This document shows positions 1 to 12,097 of a stretch of DNA of 64,000 nt, piece after piece; position 1 is the stretch's first letter, and every line of letters begins with the position of its first letter. Below the pieces are notes generated by a model, which saw nothing but the letters and a program-made list of their open reading frames with translations, was not told the DNA's origin and made no database searches. The DNA is from Melitaea cinxia (lineage: Eukaryota > Arthropoda > Insecta > Lepidoptera > Nymphalidae). The translations under genes were made by a program, and so were the position numbers. Location: contig NC_059408.1 of the NCBI RefSeq assembly GCF_905220565.1, forward strand, positions 8,990,508 to 9,054,507, read 5' to 3'.

Positions 1-1028
1 TGACTTCAATCTTAATTCGAGTGAAGAATCGTTAATGGTTCCATCGCGATTCACAAATCTCAAAAATGTGACTATAAAACATTGGATTTTACTCAAGTCG
101 AGATGTCTGTTCTACTTTATTCATCACGCAATACAATTCATTCTGTCGCGTTTCACCAACCCTTTATTATCTCGGCCGGTAATCCCATTTTCCGTGAAAA
201 TAAGAGGCTAGAATCCGTCGAATGAATTATATTATCCTCGAAGTTTGAAAGAAACAATTCATAAGCAAGCCTTGAGCTAAAATGATAAACATTTAAGAAT
301 CTGTGACACTGATTCATGTTGTTGCCTGAATTTCTTACATATCCAATGAAAAAGCAATAAATAATTTCCATAGAAATGATGAAACTCTACTATCTATCTA
401 TATCTACGCCTTTTTTAATATTAGGGGAATAAATTATTATCCCTGAAAAATAAATAAAACTTGCGATAGCATTTACAAAGTATACTTTATTTAAAGGTTT
501 ATCGTTATCATTGCGCAAATCACTTTTAGCTTTCCATAAAGTGCATATTTAAAGTACAGAATGTATTTACAATTTTAAAAATACATAATGTGATTTTTCG
601 AAAAAGAAACCGACCAAAGCAACTTAATTGTTTTAAAAAGAATAAATTATTAATTTGATATTATTTATTGGTTACGATGTGTTAATAAAAATATAACGTA
701 ACTCGTACGTCGTAGCGTAATAAATCTTTACGATTGTTGGAAAAAAATATTTTAAATACAAAAAATACCCAAGAATTAAATATTTTAAAATTTGTGCAGT
801 GATAAAAAAAAAATGAAAAAGACAAGATAGCCGTTCCCGGTTGCTATATAGACAACAAACAGATAGTGATCTTTAATCGTGGTAAGAAATTAGTAATTAC
901 TTTATGCAGTAGTGGGCCGCTATATATTTATCAATTATTATTTAATATATTATTTTTAATTTACAGTGTATTAATAAATTTTTGAGGTCTACTGAGTTAG
1001 AAAAAAGCAAGAAATATCTAAAGGAATA
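1..1028. other. AT-rich stretch, no gene seen
   Basis: Stops are dense in all frames and the only open frame of note (positions 153-371, minus) resembles no protein I recognise. The one structured piece is 138-205, which shares a long word with 23364-23434 in the opposite orientation (see findings). Confidence 0.6.
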
Positions 1029-1520
1029 TAGGTTACAAAGGAAAATACAATACCAAGTATTAGACACATATATTGTATCTTTAATTTTATTGGCTGCTCC
1101 TCTTCTAATAAATATTTATAGCTATGACATTCCTACAAGTAAGTTATAAAAAAAACAACCCATTTTTTGTAATCTACGTTATAGTAACATAATAAATCTG
1201 ATAGTATTTATTTATTTACAGGGACAAATTTCAGGATTTATTGAGATAGGGCACAGAAGGAAATATTCTGCTCAAAATCTAGAGCAGCCCGACTGGAGAA
1301 GTAACTCGACCATACAGAAGATCGCAGCTAAATAATAGTGCTTTCAAACAGTGTTGTGGTCCTTTGGTGAGTAAGTAAGGTGACCCGAGCTCCTATACGG
1401 GACTGTGGGTAGGTTCGGCCACGTGCTTGCGATGCTTCTAGTATTGCAGGCGTCTATGAGCTGCGGTAATCACTTACCATCAAGTGAGCTGTACGCTTGT
1501 TTGCTGACTCAGTTGTAATT
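1029..1520 (+). repeat. Dispersed repeat family G, copy 1
   Basis: This stretch aligns by eye with 3985-4375: both carry GGAAAATAC, a shared ATTTTATTGGCTGCTCCT, then AAATATTTATAGC, then a GC-richer part with GGAAATATT, TGCTCAAAATCT and GAGCAG. Copy 1 also keeps the 3' end, with GGTAATCACTTACCATCA and GAGCTGTACGCTTGTTTGC, a tail I associate with lepidopteran LINE/SINE 3' ends. No coding frame survives. The exact superfamily is not certain. Confidence 0.6.
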
Positions 1521-3984
1521 TTTAAAAAAAAATTTACCCTTTTTCCACCTTTGAGTAAATCTTAATAAAATTAATCTCCTTACATAATAATCTAAGATAT
1601 GAACTAGACGTGATCTTCACCCATTAGCTTAGTTGATAAAATTAAATAATTATATTCTTTAGTATGGTAAAGGTAAATCGCGAAAAAGTTGGCTGGAAAA
1701 TTCCTGGCTAGGCTATATTCTATTTGGCAACCGCTAATCAAACCAGACTACTAGAAACAACCCTATGTCATCATATTCATAACGAAACAGCGCTCACTTT
1801 GATGTAAAATTTATTTGTTAATCATGTGGGTGAAAGTCGCTAGAACAATTACATATATTAACATACCTGTTTATACCTGCCAACCTAATTGTTATGACAG
1901 GAAAATAACAAACAAGGCAACAGGGCTTCATACTGTCGGTAGGTATATTCTTTAAACTTATTCGTTTAACGTAGGTGAATTTTAAATAAAGCCTGGGCAG
2001 GTTTTTTTTAAATCAACTGTTTCACAATTATTTTTCTAAGATACTAACAAAAAATATGAAATAATTTTCATTCATAACACACACGGGTGAAGTCCGTCTC
2101 TATATCAATGCTACTTTATGAAGTGTTTTTATGACATTTGAGTTCAAAATGTAAATGAAAGATAGTGAAAGAATTTCCACTTGATAAAATACTAACGGAG
2201 AGTGACATTGTTATATTAAACGTACTTTAGTGAAATGTGACGAACACTTCGCTAGATTATATGTTGTGTAGAGTCAAATTTAAGGAATCGAAGCCTAAAC
2301 TGTTTTCGATTAGACCCGAAAAATGATACATTATAACGATCAAAACAGAATTTATTCTACTGCACGTTATTTTTTCCCTTTTTATATTAATTAAAAAGTA
2401 CTCTAAAACTACGTCTCTGGATTAATATTCGACGTCAACAATTAATCCAATTACGAGCATAAAGTGTAGTTATACTTTTTTAAAAGTATTTGTGACTACA
2501 GCATCAATGAAAATGATGAATTGATCGAAATGCACAATCTGAAGACAATTTTTTTAGCACTGATTCCTCTTTTAGGGGAGATAACCCTAACGTTATATAA
2601 TACTATACTACCACTGACAGGAATATAGCAGTATATTAAAGCAAACGTATGTAGATAAAAGCGTGGGTGAAGAACTCGATATATTTAACTTATAAGTTTT
2701 ATGTGGGTGTTTTGCCGCCATAAAGTACAGTACACACTTATAATTATACTTTTATGAGGCGTAAATTTACTTTTAATAATTTATTCATTTTCGTATATAG
2801 CAGTCTCACTAAACTGATTCAATATGAAAATGTCTCACTATGAAGACCTTCATGATGTTCATGTAGAGTATGAGTTTTGTACCATAATTCACAACGTTCC
2901 TTCTCAGGAGATGGCCAGTCTATACCTATGCCTTGATTTATTATCATAATAAGGTTATATGTTGAATAGACAAAAACTGATAGCTTATCGGTAATCCGAG
3001 GCAAAGTGGGAAGACACAAAGAGAAACAAAATGACAAACCCAAATCAAAAACAATATTATTTTACAAATACTAATGTTTGCTGTAAACAGCGACTGATAC
3101 TGCCACCGTTGACCTTGTTCAATATCACTACACATGAAAATCGTCAACTTACCTCACAATCAAACTTAAATCAAATGAATCGCTGACTTATACACGGTTA
3201 AGAGGCAGCAAGTAACTTTAAATAATAAATAATTGACTACAGGTTGTGAAGTAGCTCGGCCGAAATATGCTGCAACTTTATCAACAACTATAACGATAAA
3301 ACAACTCTCACAGAAAGTCGGTATAAAGTAGTGAGAAATAACAAGTGACTCGACAATTTTTTTTATCGTTTTATCATCGACGGTCTGCATGTTAAGCCAG
3401 TTTTCTTTTAATTACAATGCTTGGCAAAGATTTATTGACATTAAAAAACTGAATATATACGAACGGCATTTTTTTCTGTGAACACGTTTTTTTTTTTAAT
3501 TTTATTTAGTTCTTTAAAATTCGAAATATTTTAATTCCGTACTTAAATAAATATTCCTCAAGCAAAATAAATATCCTGTAAATTTGTTCCTAAATTTATT
3601 TGTGGATTTAACGGAATGTTGCAATTAAGATGGTGATTCTAAGAAAGTTTAAATCTAAGGCAAGTAAACGTATTTTCATTAGTAATTCCGACCATTTAAA
3701 ATTTTGTAAATTGAGGTACGAGTTTGAATTAATATTTTAATATAAATTAGAAAAAGGGTTTTTTTTATATACATGTATATATTGATTTCAACCTTTTGTA
3801 TATTTACGTGTATGTGTATTTACACTTTTATAAAAAATGTACACATGTCAAACTTTACTTAAGATTATACAAAAAAAAAACCGTTAAAAATGACGCTTCG
3901 CAATTTTACATTTACCGCCATCTTGGGGTAACGACAGCCTCAAGAAGCCATAAAAATGCTAATAGAAAAGCCTTATAGGCTGTT
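1521..3984. other. AT-rich stretch, nothing recognised
   Basis: About 2.5 kb with homopolymer runs and short chance frames only. The 60-75 codon frames here (for example 2819-3043, 2944-3147 and 3166-3390, minus) overlap one another in different frames and carry no recognisable domain. Confidence 0.55.
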
Positions 3985-4375
3985 GCAAAAGGAAAATACG
4001 ATATCGCATATTAGATACATATTTTGTACTTCTCATTTTATTGGCTGCTCCTTTGCCAATAAATATTTATAGCTTTGACATTCCTAAAAAAAAAATATTT
4101 TAATTTTTTTTTCTTTGTAGTAACATAGTACTTATTATAGTCTTTGTTTATTTAAAGGAACTAATTTCAGAATTTTTCGAGGTAGCATAGCAGGAAATAT
4201 TGTGCTCAAAATCTGGAGCAGGCTGCAGGGGAAAGTACCTCAACCTTACATAAGATCACACCTAAACAATACTGCACTCAAAGAGTATTGTGTTCCTGTG
4301 GTGAAGAGCTCCTGGGGAAGGTCGAGGATAGGATCATCACCGCGTTTGCGGTGCCCCTGATGTTGCATGCGTCTA
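3985..4375 (+). repeat. Dispersed repeat family G, copy 2
   Basis: Second copy of the family at 1029-1520, in the same orientation about 2.95 kb downstream. Shared blocks run in the same order (GGAAAATAC; ATTGGCTGCTCCT; AAATATTTATAGC; GGAAATATT; TGCTCAAAATCT; GCGTCTAT). The 3' end of the family is missing here: similarity stops after GCATGCGTCTATAATA. It is degenerate and non-coding. Confidence 0.55.
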
Positions 4376-4735
4376 TAATAAAAAAGCCTTTTATTTCTTG
4401 CGTCATTTCATTACAGATTTTTTGACTAAAATTAATGCATTAAAATTGTTGAAAAAATGTAATAACATTATCAGACTAAAATTAAATAAACTATAAGATA
4501 ATGACAAATTAATAATCAACTATTGTTATAAAAAAAATTAATAATTGATTTTTTTTAACATCATTTTAATGTATAATATTTGTCTGACTGACTGACTGTT
4601 TAATATTTGTCAAGGTATTTTACATTACACTCATAATTGTCAATAAAGCTAATAACTCCATTTAAAATAAATATCAAATAGTGCAAATAAAAGTCAGATT
4701 AATAAATTTGGAAATATATAGTTGAGATGCAAGAA
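4376..4735. other. AT-rich stretch, nothing recognised
   Basis: Low-complexity A/T runs and a short GACT repeat near 4583-4598. No coding or structural signal. Confidence 0.5.
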
Positions 4736-4975
4736 CGCCTCTCAGGTAAAGGCCTCCTCCCGAGAATGCCACGTGTCTCTATCTTTAGCTATGTCTAGCC
4801 AGTCCCGGCCTGCGGTGTGTGTTAAGTCATCAGCCCATCTCGCAAGTGGTCTTGCTACTCTTCTGTAGCCTTGCGAACCTGTCCACTCTGTAACTCGTTT
4901 CATCCATCTTTCGTCAATTAATCTAGATACATGTCCAGCCCATTTCCATATACCTTTTTTGTACAACAATATAAT
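4736..4975 (-). pseudogene. RTE-type LINE ORF, C-terminal remnant
   Basis: A 75-codon open frame on the minus strand (4742-4969) reads KWAGHVSR near its N-terminus, then WMKRVTEW, a Pro/Arg-rich linker, RWADDL, AGRDWLDIAKDRDTWH and EEAFT just before the stop. This spacing is the conserved C-terminal region of RTE-clade non-LTR retrotransposon proteins, downstream of the reverse transcriptase. The endonuclease and polymerase domains are absent, so only a 5'-truncated end is left. The stop follows directly after the EEAFT motif, as in full-length proteins. The frame is unbroken, suggesting a fairly recent insertion or chance preservation. It fits the RTE-like 3' tails found elsewhere in the window (5587-5909, 24026-24351). 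Confidence 0.75.
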
Positions 4976-5586
4976 ATTTGATTCGGACCATTGTTGGGGG
5001 GTGGAAAAGTTTTACCAATGGAGTTACAAGTAATTGGTGACCTATCTTGAGTTTGTATAAATTGTCATGTAGAGATGTCAGATAGGTGGGCGTCCGTTTT
5101 TAAGGTTATAGTTACATTATTGTTGAAGCTCGCTCTACTTTTTTTAGGCATCCGTATTTTAGCTGTATTCTATCTCTTTCTCTTCTTTACATTGATATGT
5201 TTGTTTCTTTATTATAACGCCATTTCGTTTTATCGAGTTTCAATCACAACGATTCTAAAGAAGTTCAACTTCAATAATAAATTTAATTTTTGCGAAAAAA
5301 TTTAAATACATTTCAAACTGGTGAGATCTTTTTTCCGCGAATGTAAGCCATTAGGCTTATTCGTATTTATTAGATATCGTGTCACACAGTTTTTTTTATT
5401 TCAGATTTAACACCTTAACTCGGATTACGGTCAACTTGTGAGAATAAATTTATCTGTAAAAGGTATTAATATATGGTAAATATATTTGAGGCTTTGTACT
5501 TTTTATTTTATTTCCATTAAGTTCGAAAGCCTAACAAATGAAAACAAAAAGTGTTTCGTTTATTTCGTAATTTTATTTGGATTTTG
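4976..5586. other. AT-rich stretch, nothing recognised
   Basis: An open frame at 5075-5305 (plus) is rich in Leu, Phe and Ile, as expected from AT-rich DNA, and matches no family I know. No other signal. Confidence 0.5.
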
Positions 5587-5909
5587 TGTGGCTACGGCAC
5601 TAAAGAATTTAGCCACCCCCTCTCTTCCCGTGGGTGTCGTAAGAGGCGACTAAGGGATAACAAGGTTCCACAACCACCTTGGAACTTAAGAAGCCGACCG
5701 ATGGCGGGATAACCATCCAACTGCTGGCTTTGAAATACACAGGCCGAAGACGGGCAGCAGCGTCTTCGGTGCGACAAAGCCAGTACTGCGGTCACCAACC
5801 CGCCTGCCCAGCGTGGTGACTATGGGCAAAACACATGAGTTTACGTTATTTTTGGCGTAAACTTGTGGAGGCCTATGTCCAGCAGTGGACTGTATAGGCT
5901 GTAATGATG
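5587..5909 (+). mobile_element. Short RTE-tail retroelement (family R), copy 1
   Basis: A GC-richer block of about 323 bp begins TGTGTGGCTACGGCACT and ends GGCCTATGTCCAGCAGTGGA..TATAGGCTGTAATG. It is nearly identical to 24026-24351. Imperfect direct repeats flank it (ATTTGGATTTTG at 5575-5586; ATTTGGAATTTTG at 5910-5922), as expected of LINE-mediated insertion. The 3' part is the RTE-like tail also seen at 25930-26045 and 54156-54285. The 68-codon minus-strand frame inside it is an artefact repeated in copy 2. It may be a SINE-like non-autonomous element or a 5'-truncated LINE end. Confidence 0.75.
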
Positions 5910-5922
5910 ATTTGGAATTTTG

Positions 5923-7675
5923 ATTTTAGTGTTAATAAAATAAAAAGATAATAGACAAGTCATAAATTTTTATAGGTATTTATTTTTTCCTATAGGCATT
6001 AATTCACTAAGGCATTTAATAAACCTACGAACCCCGATATTTTAGCTAAGTGTTTTAAATTAAATTTTTATTATACACTATTAAATTTATAATGCGGGCA
6101 GAATTAACAAATAATTTTCTGTGATTGTTTTAATTTTGTCTTACATATATATGGGTGCCTGCATAAAGTTAAAAGTTGTCACGAATATACTGGATCGTCT
6201 TGAGATCGCTAAAAGCTATTAGCATAGATTCTTCTTTCTATTTATATTCATCTATATACTTTTATTTATTCTTCTACCTTTTGGCACAAATAGTGATAAA
6301 ATTAAATAATTCAACGTCATAACGTTAACAATTGAAATAATTTCATTTATTGGCAACAGAAAAGTTAACAGAAAAGAGAAACAAACATCTACCGTTTCTT
6401 AGTGACAGGATTTATAATACGAGTATACGGTTAGTCAACCTACCATTTAACATTCGATCCACTGAAATATAACTATAATTTTGGATAAATAGCTACTAGC
6501 TAGCTGCACGATTTTAGTTCGTAGTTCATTTATTGATATTAAAGCATTTCTGTTAGGAAAATCTCAATACGACTGATAAAAAATCGACGTACTTTTTACA
6601 CTACTAAATTGTTATTACTTTAATAATTAAGTTTTTGTATCAGAAATAGAATATGATAGTGTACAGTTATCTTAAAGTTTTTGTAAAGTATATTCAAAAA
6701 TCAATAATTCAGATAGCACAGTTAAACTCCTGTAAGTGACTGGTAAATTGTGATCGTTAGAAGGTCGTCATTGAACTTAATAATTTGCCTCGTTAATTAT
6801 TTCAAGAAAAGGGAATTGTTCGTGACGGCTGAGAGTTTATTATAAGTGTGTAATTACCCATCTTTTACAGGCCTCAATTTATATTTCCAACTCCATTTTA
6901 GGATGTTGAGCCCGTGAACTAGTTAGTTTCTTGAGTTATTAAGTTTTATCGAAATAAAACCCATGAAACGGTCTGTGGCACTTTAGGAAGGGAATTTTAA
7001 TGATTTTTGAAAAAAAAAAATACAACAAAACTTGACAACAAAGAACGCTTTACTCTTTATGTTCTCTGATATAATCATCTCACCAACAAATGAAACATAT
7101 AATGTCATAAATACGATTTACGCAATGAAGAAGATTGTTAATATAATTATATCAGGAATGTAAAATGGTCCAAAATTGATACTTCTGGAACACTCTTTTA
7201 TATTAAGATTTAGCTTAACCTAGCAGTACTTCTAGTTTTACAATGGTACGAAGCAATTAATTTCAATAATAAATATTTTTTTTTGCTTAAAATCATTTCT
7301 TTCACACTTATGATAGGTATATGACACTTATTTACTCCTTATGATAGTTGTGACCTAATGAGTGGTTAATAAATCTTTAAATATTTATATTTTGAAATAT
7401 CCTTTTTAAAGGGTCAAATTAATGAAATTTATTTTTTTCCATATTTTTATTACGTAATATAAATTACAAAGAGAAATATCTTCGTGATAATTTATGATTC
7501 GGCGATGAACCGCACGCACATCTCTAAAATATGGTTAAAATACTGTTTTCTAGAAATTTAATACTTCATATTTCTTATATCTCATTATGATTTAAGAATA
7601 TACTGCGCTAATATATTCCAGTATCTTATAAATTTCAAAATAACCGAGATTATAGATCATTACCATCAGTTTTGA
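5923..7675. other. AT-rich stretch, nothing recognised
   Basis: About 1.75 kb with no gene, RNA or repeat I can support. Confidence 0.5.
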
Positions 7676-7679
7676 CCAC

Positions 7680-9478
7680 CAGTTGGTTTTGAACGCAAAA
7701 AAAACCAAGTGCGTTGTATTTTCGTTACCTAATGTTAAGCATCCAAATTATAATTTTATAATAAATAACGAGAGCCTTATTGTCAATGATACTACAGTTT
7801 TCTTAGGGATACATTTGGACTCAAAACTTCAGTGGAATTCCCATTTGTAATCCTTGAATGTAGACTCAGCTCCGTAACATTCACAGTTAGAAAAGTACGA
7901 CAACTGACCGACGTTGCAACTGCAGGCTTAATATATTTTAGCTATTTCCATAGTGTTATGTTTTACGGCCTGTTACTGTGGGGTAATGCTGCAGATATTG
8001 AGACTATATTTATCTTGCAAAAAAGGGCTATTCGCGGCATTTACGATCTTGGAGCTCGAGTCTCCCTACGGGATGTTTTCAAAAGGTAGATGTATTAACA
8101 ATTGCGTCGCAGTATATTTATAACAATAATAAATAATAATAATAAATATTTATTATTATCATAGTACTAGCGGACCCGGCAGCCGTTGTCCTGCCCGGAA
8201 AACAGCTATCAACCAAATTTGATAGCTTACATACCGATAGCAGCGCCACCTACCGGTCCAATTGAGATAAAAACTACCATATCTTCCCAGTTTTACAAAA
8301 TCACAGATGCTTACAAAATTTGATAAAAATTGGTTCAGTAGTTTCGGAGTTACATACCAATAGCAGCGCCACCTATCGGGTCCGATTGAGATAAAAACTA
8401 CCCTATCTCCCAAGTTGGACCATATTACAGATGTTTAAAAAATTTGATAAAAATTGGTTCAGTAGTTTCGGAGTTACATACATTTCAAATTTTCATTGTT
8501 AACGCCCACCCCCGTAATCCTTATTGGGCGTGAGGTATCCTAAAATCCGCTCATCGATCATTTCTACATAACATATTGGAGATTCGTACCAAATTTGGAG
8601 TCGATAGATTAAAAACGGTAATTTTCCATTGTTCCCCGCAACAATATAATAAGTAATGTGAAATAGCTAGTTAGTACCATTTTTACTGTATGTAAATTAA
8701 ATTAAAATGCAGTCTACGAAAAAGATCAATTTAATCATTAATAACTTAGTAAAATGCACCCTAATATATTATTTAACATGAACTTTATTGAATAGTAATA
8801 AAGTTCAAATTGACTCTACATTTTAGTTAGAGAACGTTTGTATGGGAAAAAGAAAAGGGCTGTTTTTAGGGTTTTCACGGAAATTATTCGAATTTTTCTC
8901 TCCGTAAGAACCATCCACGTACTTCAAGGAATATTTAAAAAAAAAGAATCAGCGAAATCGGTCCAACCGTTCTCGAGTTTTGCGCTTAGCAACACATTCA
9001 GCGAATCATTTTTATATTATAGAAGTTAAATAGTAATAGTCGCATTACAAACACGAAAAGGAATAACAAAATTGTAACTCCAAGTTTCCTTTCTGGGTTA
9101 TGGTATTCGGATTTATAATAAAATCCTACAAAGAATTTGGAATTTCTCAACATAAATTTAAAGTTATTAATAAAAATAAATAAAAGATAAAGCTTATTAC
9201 TCGGTGCATGATTACATAGTTGATAGAGATGTGAAGACTTAGTGACGGTGTATGCAACATGTTACTAATTTTGTACTAAAACACAGTTTATATATTATTT
9301 TTCAAAAGACTAACTGCGGAGTTTCTTGCCGATTTTTCTCTGCGGTATCAACATTCCGAATCGGTGGTAGCTTTACTTCAACAAATATAACAATTTATTT
9401 TTAAAGTTTTAATTTGTAAAATGACGATTCGAAAGTGCTCTTGGAGCCTATTTGAACAAAGCTGATTTTGATTTTGAG
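7680..9478 (+). pseudogene. Broken Jockey/CR1-like LINE, RT end and 3' tail
   Basis: Three collinear plus-strand pieces belong to one non-LTR retrotransposon. Positions 7690-8125 encode the C-terminal part of a reverse transcriptase (KTKCVVF, then FLGIHLDSKLQWN, RKVRQLTDVATA, YGLLLWGNAADI and LQKRAIRGIYDLG). The coding sense resumes after the inserted repeats at about 9035-9240, with a degenerate LGYGIRIYNKI and KAYYSVHDYIVDRD. The 3' untranslated tail is 9310-9478 (GTTTCTTGCC, ACATTCCGAA..GGTGGTAGC, AAATGACGATTC), ending in GATTTTGATTTTGAG. Frameshifts and stops occur, and the endonuclease and polymerase core are missing, so it is inactive. Positions 8126-9027 are a later insertion. Confidence 0.7.
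8160..9027 (+). repeat. Dispersed repeat family M inserted in the LINE; tandem duplication
   Basis: It opens CTAGCGGACCCGGCAGCCGTTGTCCTG and ends near ATTCATTTTTATATTATAG, termini that resemble 17216-17410 and 51577-51830. Inside, a segment of about 128 bp is duplicated in tandem (about 8222-8345 and 8348-8475): both copies hold ATAGCAGCGCCACCTA, GATTGAGATAAAAACTACC (or a near variant) and TTGGTTCAGTAGTTTCGGAG. The open frame at 8159-8413 (minus) simply reads across the duplication. The family is not one I can classify with confidence. Confidence 0.5.
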
Positions 9479-9924
9479 TTGAAATCTACTATCTTCTCTT
9501 CTACACAAATTCTTATTACTTTAAGGTACTTGACTCTTAATATTAAAATGAGACATTCATAAAATTAGGAAATCAAAAAAAATGGTTACTATTATAATGA
9601 AACAAAAGTAGAAAGAATCATTAATATCGCATTCAAGATAAAATAAGAAATCATAAAAATCCGTCCAAACTTGGGTATAAAACTCAACGAGTAGATGATT
9701 AGAAATGTGCTACGGTGACCTCTTTCTTGACAAGTTCTTGAAGTTGCTGCTTATGCAAGCGTTACACCGTAATATCCGATCTTCAGACCGGATATCAATG
9801 GCTCTCAAGCCCTGAATTGTACCACGCCAATCAGATGACTAGACAAAATTGTCTATGTATTTAATTTATCGATACGATACTAAGCAGTTTCTTTATTTTT
9901 AATTATACCTGAATAATAAAATTT
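9479..9924. other. AT-rich stretch, nothing recognised
   Basis: Only a small inverted repeat (ATATCCG / CGGATAT, about 9771-9796) stands out. No gene is seen. Confidence 0.45.
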
Positions 9925-10507
9925 ATAATCTATACTAATATTATAAAGAGGTAAAGTTTCTAACTTCGTTTGTTTGTAGGGGGGTCATTTTCTCAAATAC
10001 TGATCCGATCATGAATATTCTTTCACTAACAGAAAGCTACTATAGCTATTCAGAGGTGACTTAGGCTATATTTTATTATAATTGAACAAAAAGTTCAGTG
10101 AAAAATCTTATATGTAAAATTCTCGTGTCACAATGCTAGTTACAATGCTCGTTCAAAACGGCTGGACTGATTTTTATGAAATTTTGTGTGCAATTCGGGT
10201 AGGTCTGAGAATCGGCCAACATCTATTTTTCATACAGCTAAGTTATAAGGGGGGGAGGATTAAGCGGCGGGGGGGGGGGTTTAATAACATATATAAGAAA
10301 AGAATGTTTGCGGGGCCAGCTATTACTAGTATTATAAAGAGGTAAAGTTCCTAACTTTGTTTGTTTGCAGGGGGTAATCTTTGGAAACACTGATCCGATC
10401 GTGAAAATTCTTTCACTAACAGAAAGCTACACTATTCAGGAGTGATAAAAGTTATGTTATATTGTTATTGAACTAAAAAATCGGTAAAAAATAATGGTAT
10501 ATGTAAA
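9925..10507 (+). repeat. Two tandem copies of a dispersed repeat, with G-runs
   Basis: Copy 1 (about 9925-10330) and a partial copy 2 (about 10330-10507) both start near ATTATAAAGAGGTAAAG, then TTTGTTTG, CTGATCCGATC, TTCTTTCACTAACAGAAAGC and CTATTCAG. Copy 1 has runs of 7 and 12 G (about 10249-10279). Copy 2 is cut off by the antisense family R piece at 10508. It is non-coding and unclassified. Confidence 0.55.
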
Positions 10508-10675
10508 TTAGCTGCTGCCCGTCTTCAACAGTTGGATGGTATCCCGCCATCGGTCCGCTTTTTTAAGTCCAAGGTGGTAGTAGAACTGTGTTCTCCCTTA
10601 GTCGCCTCTTATGACACCCAAGGGAAGAGAGGGGGGAGATATATTATTTACTGCCGTAACCATACAGCAGATAAT
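10508..10675 (-). mobile_element. Family R element, minus strand, 3'-truncated
   Basis: In reverse complement this reads GTATGGTTACGGCAGTAA, CCCTCTCTTCCC, AGAGGCGACTAAGGGA, CCACCTTGGACTTAAAAA and ATGGCGGGATA, collinear with the first half of 5587-5909. It stops at GAAGACGGGCAGCAGC, so the RTE-like tail is absent. The plus-strand frame at 10532-10714 is an artefact of this piece. Confidence 0.65.
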
Positions 10676-11810
10676 ATTCTTATAGAGAGACAATGTTCTT
10701 ATAAGAGAATATAAATGTTCCTCCAAAAAGAAGAGATTTAAGGAGACGAACCTAAGTCCGCCAACCTGCTCCACAGAGTATTAAGAGATGTTTCAGACTT
10801 TTTCCGAAACCCGCGTCAATGTGGTCTTTCTATTCTTTCGATCATTTAGTGCCGATCGATTGGCAATTTGATTTTTATATAAACACTCAATCACGCTGGG
10901 GTTGATCCCGACGTAAAAATTCTGATTTTATGTGAAAAAAGTGCAAACACAATAGTTGTAGATCTTTTTACTACCTACAACTCTGGCATTATTTATTTTT
11001 TTTCGATTTGACTCGTAGTTTTGCAGAATATCGTGATAAACTGTTTCCAACCTTAAAATCTCCTCCCTTCCCACTTCCTGACTTCAAATCAGCCGTAAAT
11101 TATTTTTTTAAAGTTTTTTTTTATATCAAAAATTATCGGCTTAAATTATCGGATTTAAAAAGTATATTTATGTACAAAAAGATTTTCATAAAATTTTACA
11201 TCTCTACAATAGCCTGAAAAAAAGTTATCATATATCTTACGAATAATAGAATAGTTAGTACATACGTTAGTATATAAAATAAGTTACTACATATCTACAT
11301 GAAAAATATTAAAAGTATAAATAAAAATACTTCAAAGGGAGAAAAATTCTTTTACCAAAAACCTACTGCTTATGAAACTATATTAAAAATGCCATAAAAA
11401 GTAAACACACGGACATCTCTTTTAAAACTGAACTCGAGATAAAAGCAGAATGCTGTAAGCAAGTTTTTGTTCGTTTGTAACACAATTAAGCTCTAACACC
11501 TGAGCGACTATGAATGAAAAATGTCAGGTACTTCGGTTTTGCTTGGCCCGAAGTGTTATTACAATTAAAATGATAATTGTTTATTTTACATTACAGCTAA
11601 CGTAATTTAACATAGTTACTTGTTAAGAGTCCTTTCATTTTACAAAATAGTATTTTTCAGTCCTAATAACAATTCTGTTTTGCTGATTACATTATAGTTT
11701 TATATTTCTTTGTTTATTTGTAACGATAGAATAGTTTAGATATTGAATGGTACACTGTGATCATCAATGTTGCTCTTGTATGAACTAACTTTCAAAAAAT
11801 ATAACAATAA
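10676..11810. other. AT-rich stretch, nothing recognised
   Basis: More than 1.1 kb without a supported feature. The frame at 11008-11217 is Phe/Lys-rich and unrecognised. Confidence 0.5.
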
Positions 11811-12035
11811 CATAATTGTGTTTGCTAGCAAACGAAAAAAACCGACTTCAATTACATCGACAAGTATTCGTAATACAACGTAAGTAGACGAAAAAAAAAT
11901 AACAAACGCACTAGTCTTCACTACGATTTTCGAAGGTTCCCCTCGAGTTCTCTGGAATGCCATTATCAGATCCTGATTTTTTTATCATTTTACCACCCTT
12001 GGGATATCTTCTTTGCATCAAAAAATGAATTATCA
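11811..12035 (-). repeat. Family F repeat, truncated, copy 1
   Basis: Starts (on plus) with ATTGTGTTTGCTAGCAAACG and AAACCGACTTCAATTACATCG, the reverse complement of the right end of copies at 41222-41665 and 42337-42930. It continues through the GACGAAAAAA and TTCTCTGG..GGATCCTGA-like blocks and then loses similarity. It is non-coding; the 75-codon minus frame (11736-11963) is an artefact. Confidence 0.6.
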
Positions 12036-12097
12036 AAATCGTTTCATAAACAACAAAGTTATTCGTGCACTTACATTAAAAATCTATACAAATTAAA

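Noticed and set aside
5592..5798. 68-codon minus frame, nearly repeated at 24046-24243
   Set aside because: Similarity is due to both lying in family R copies; no evidence of selection on the protein.
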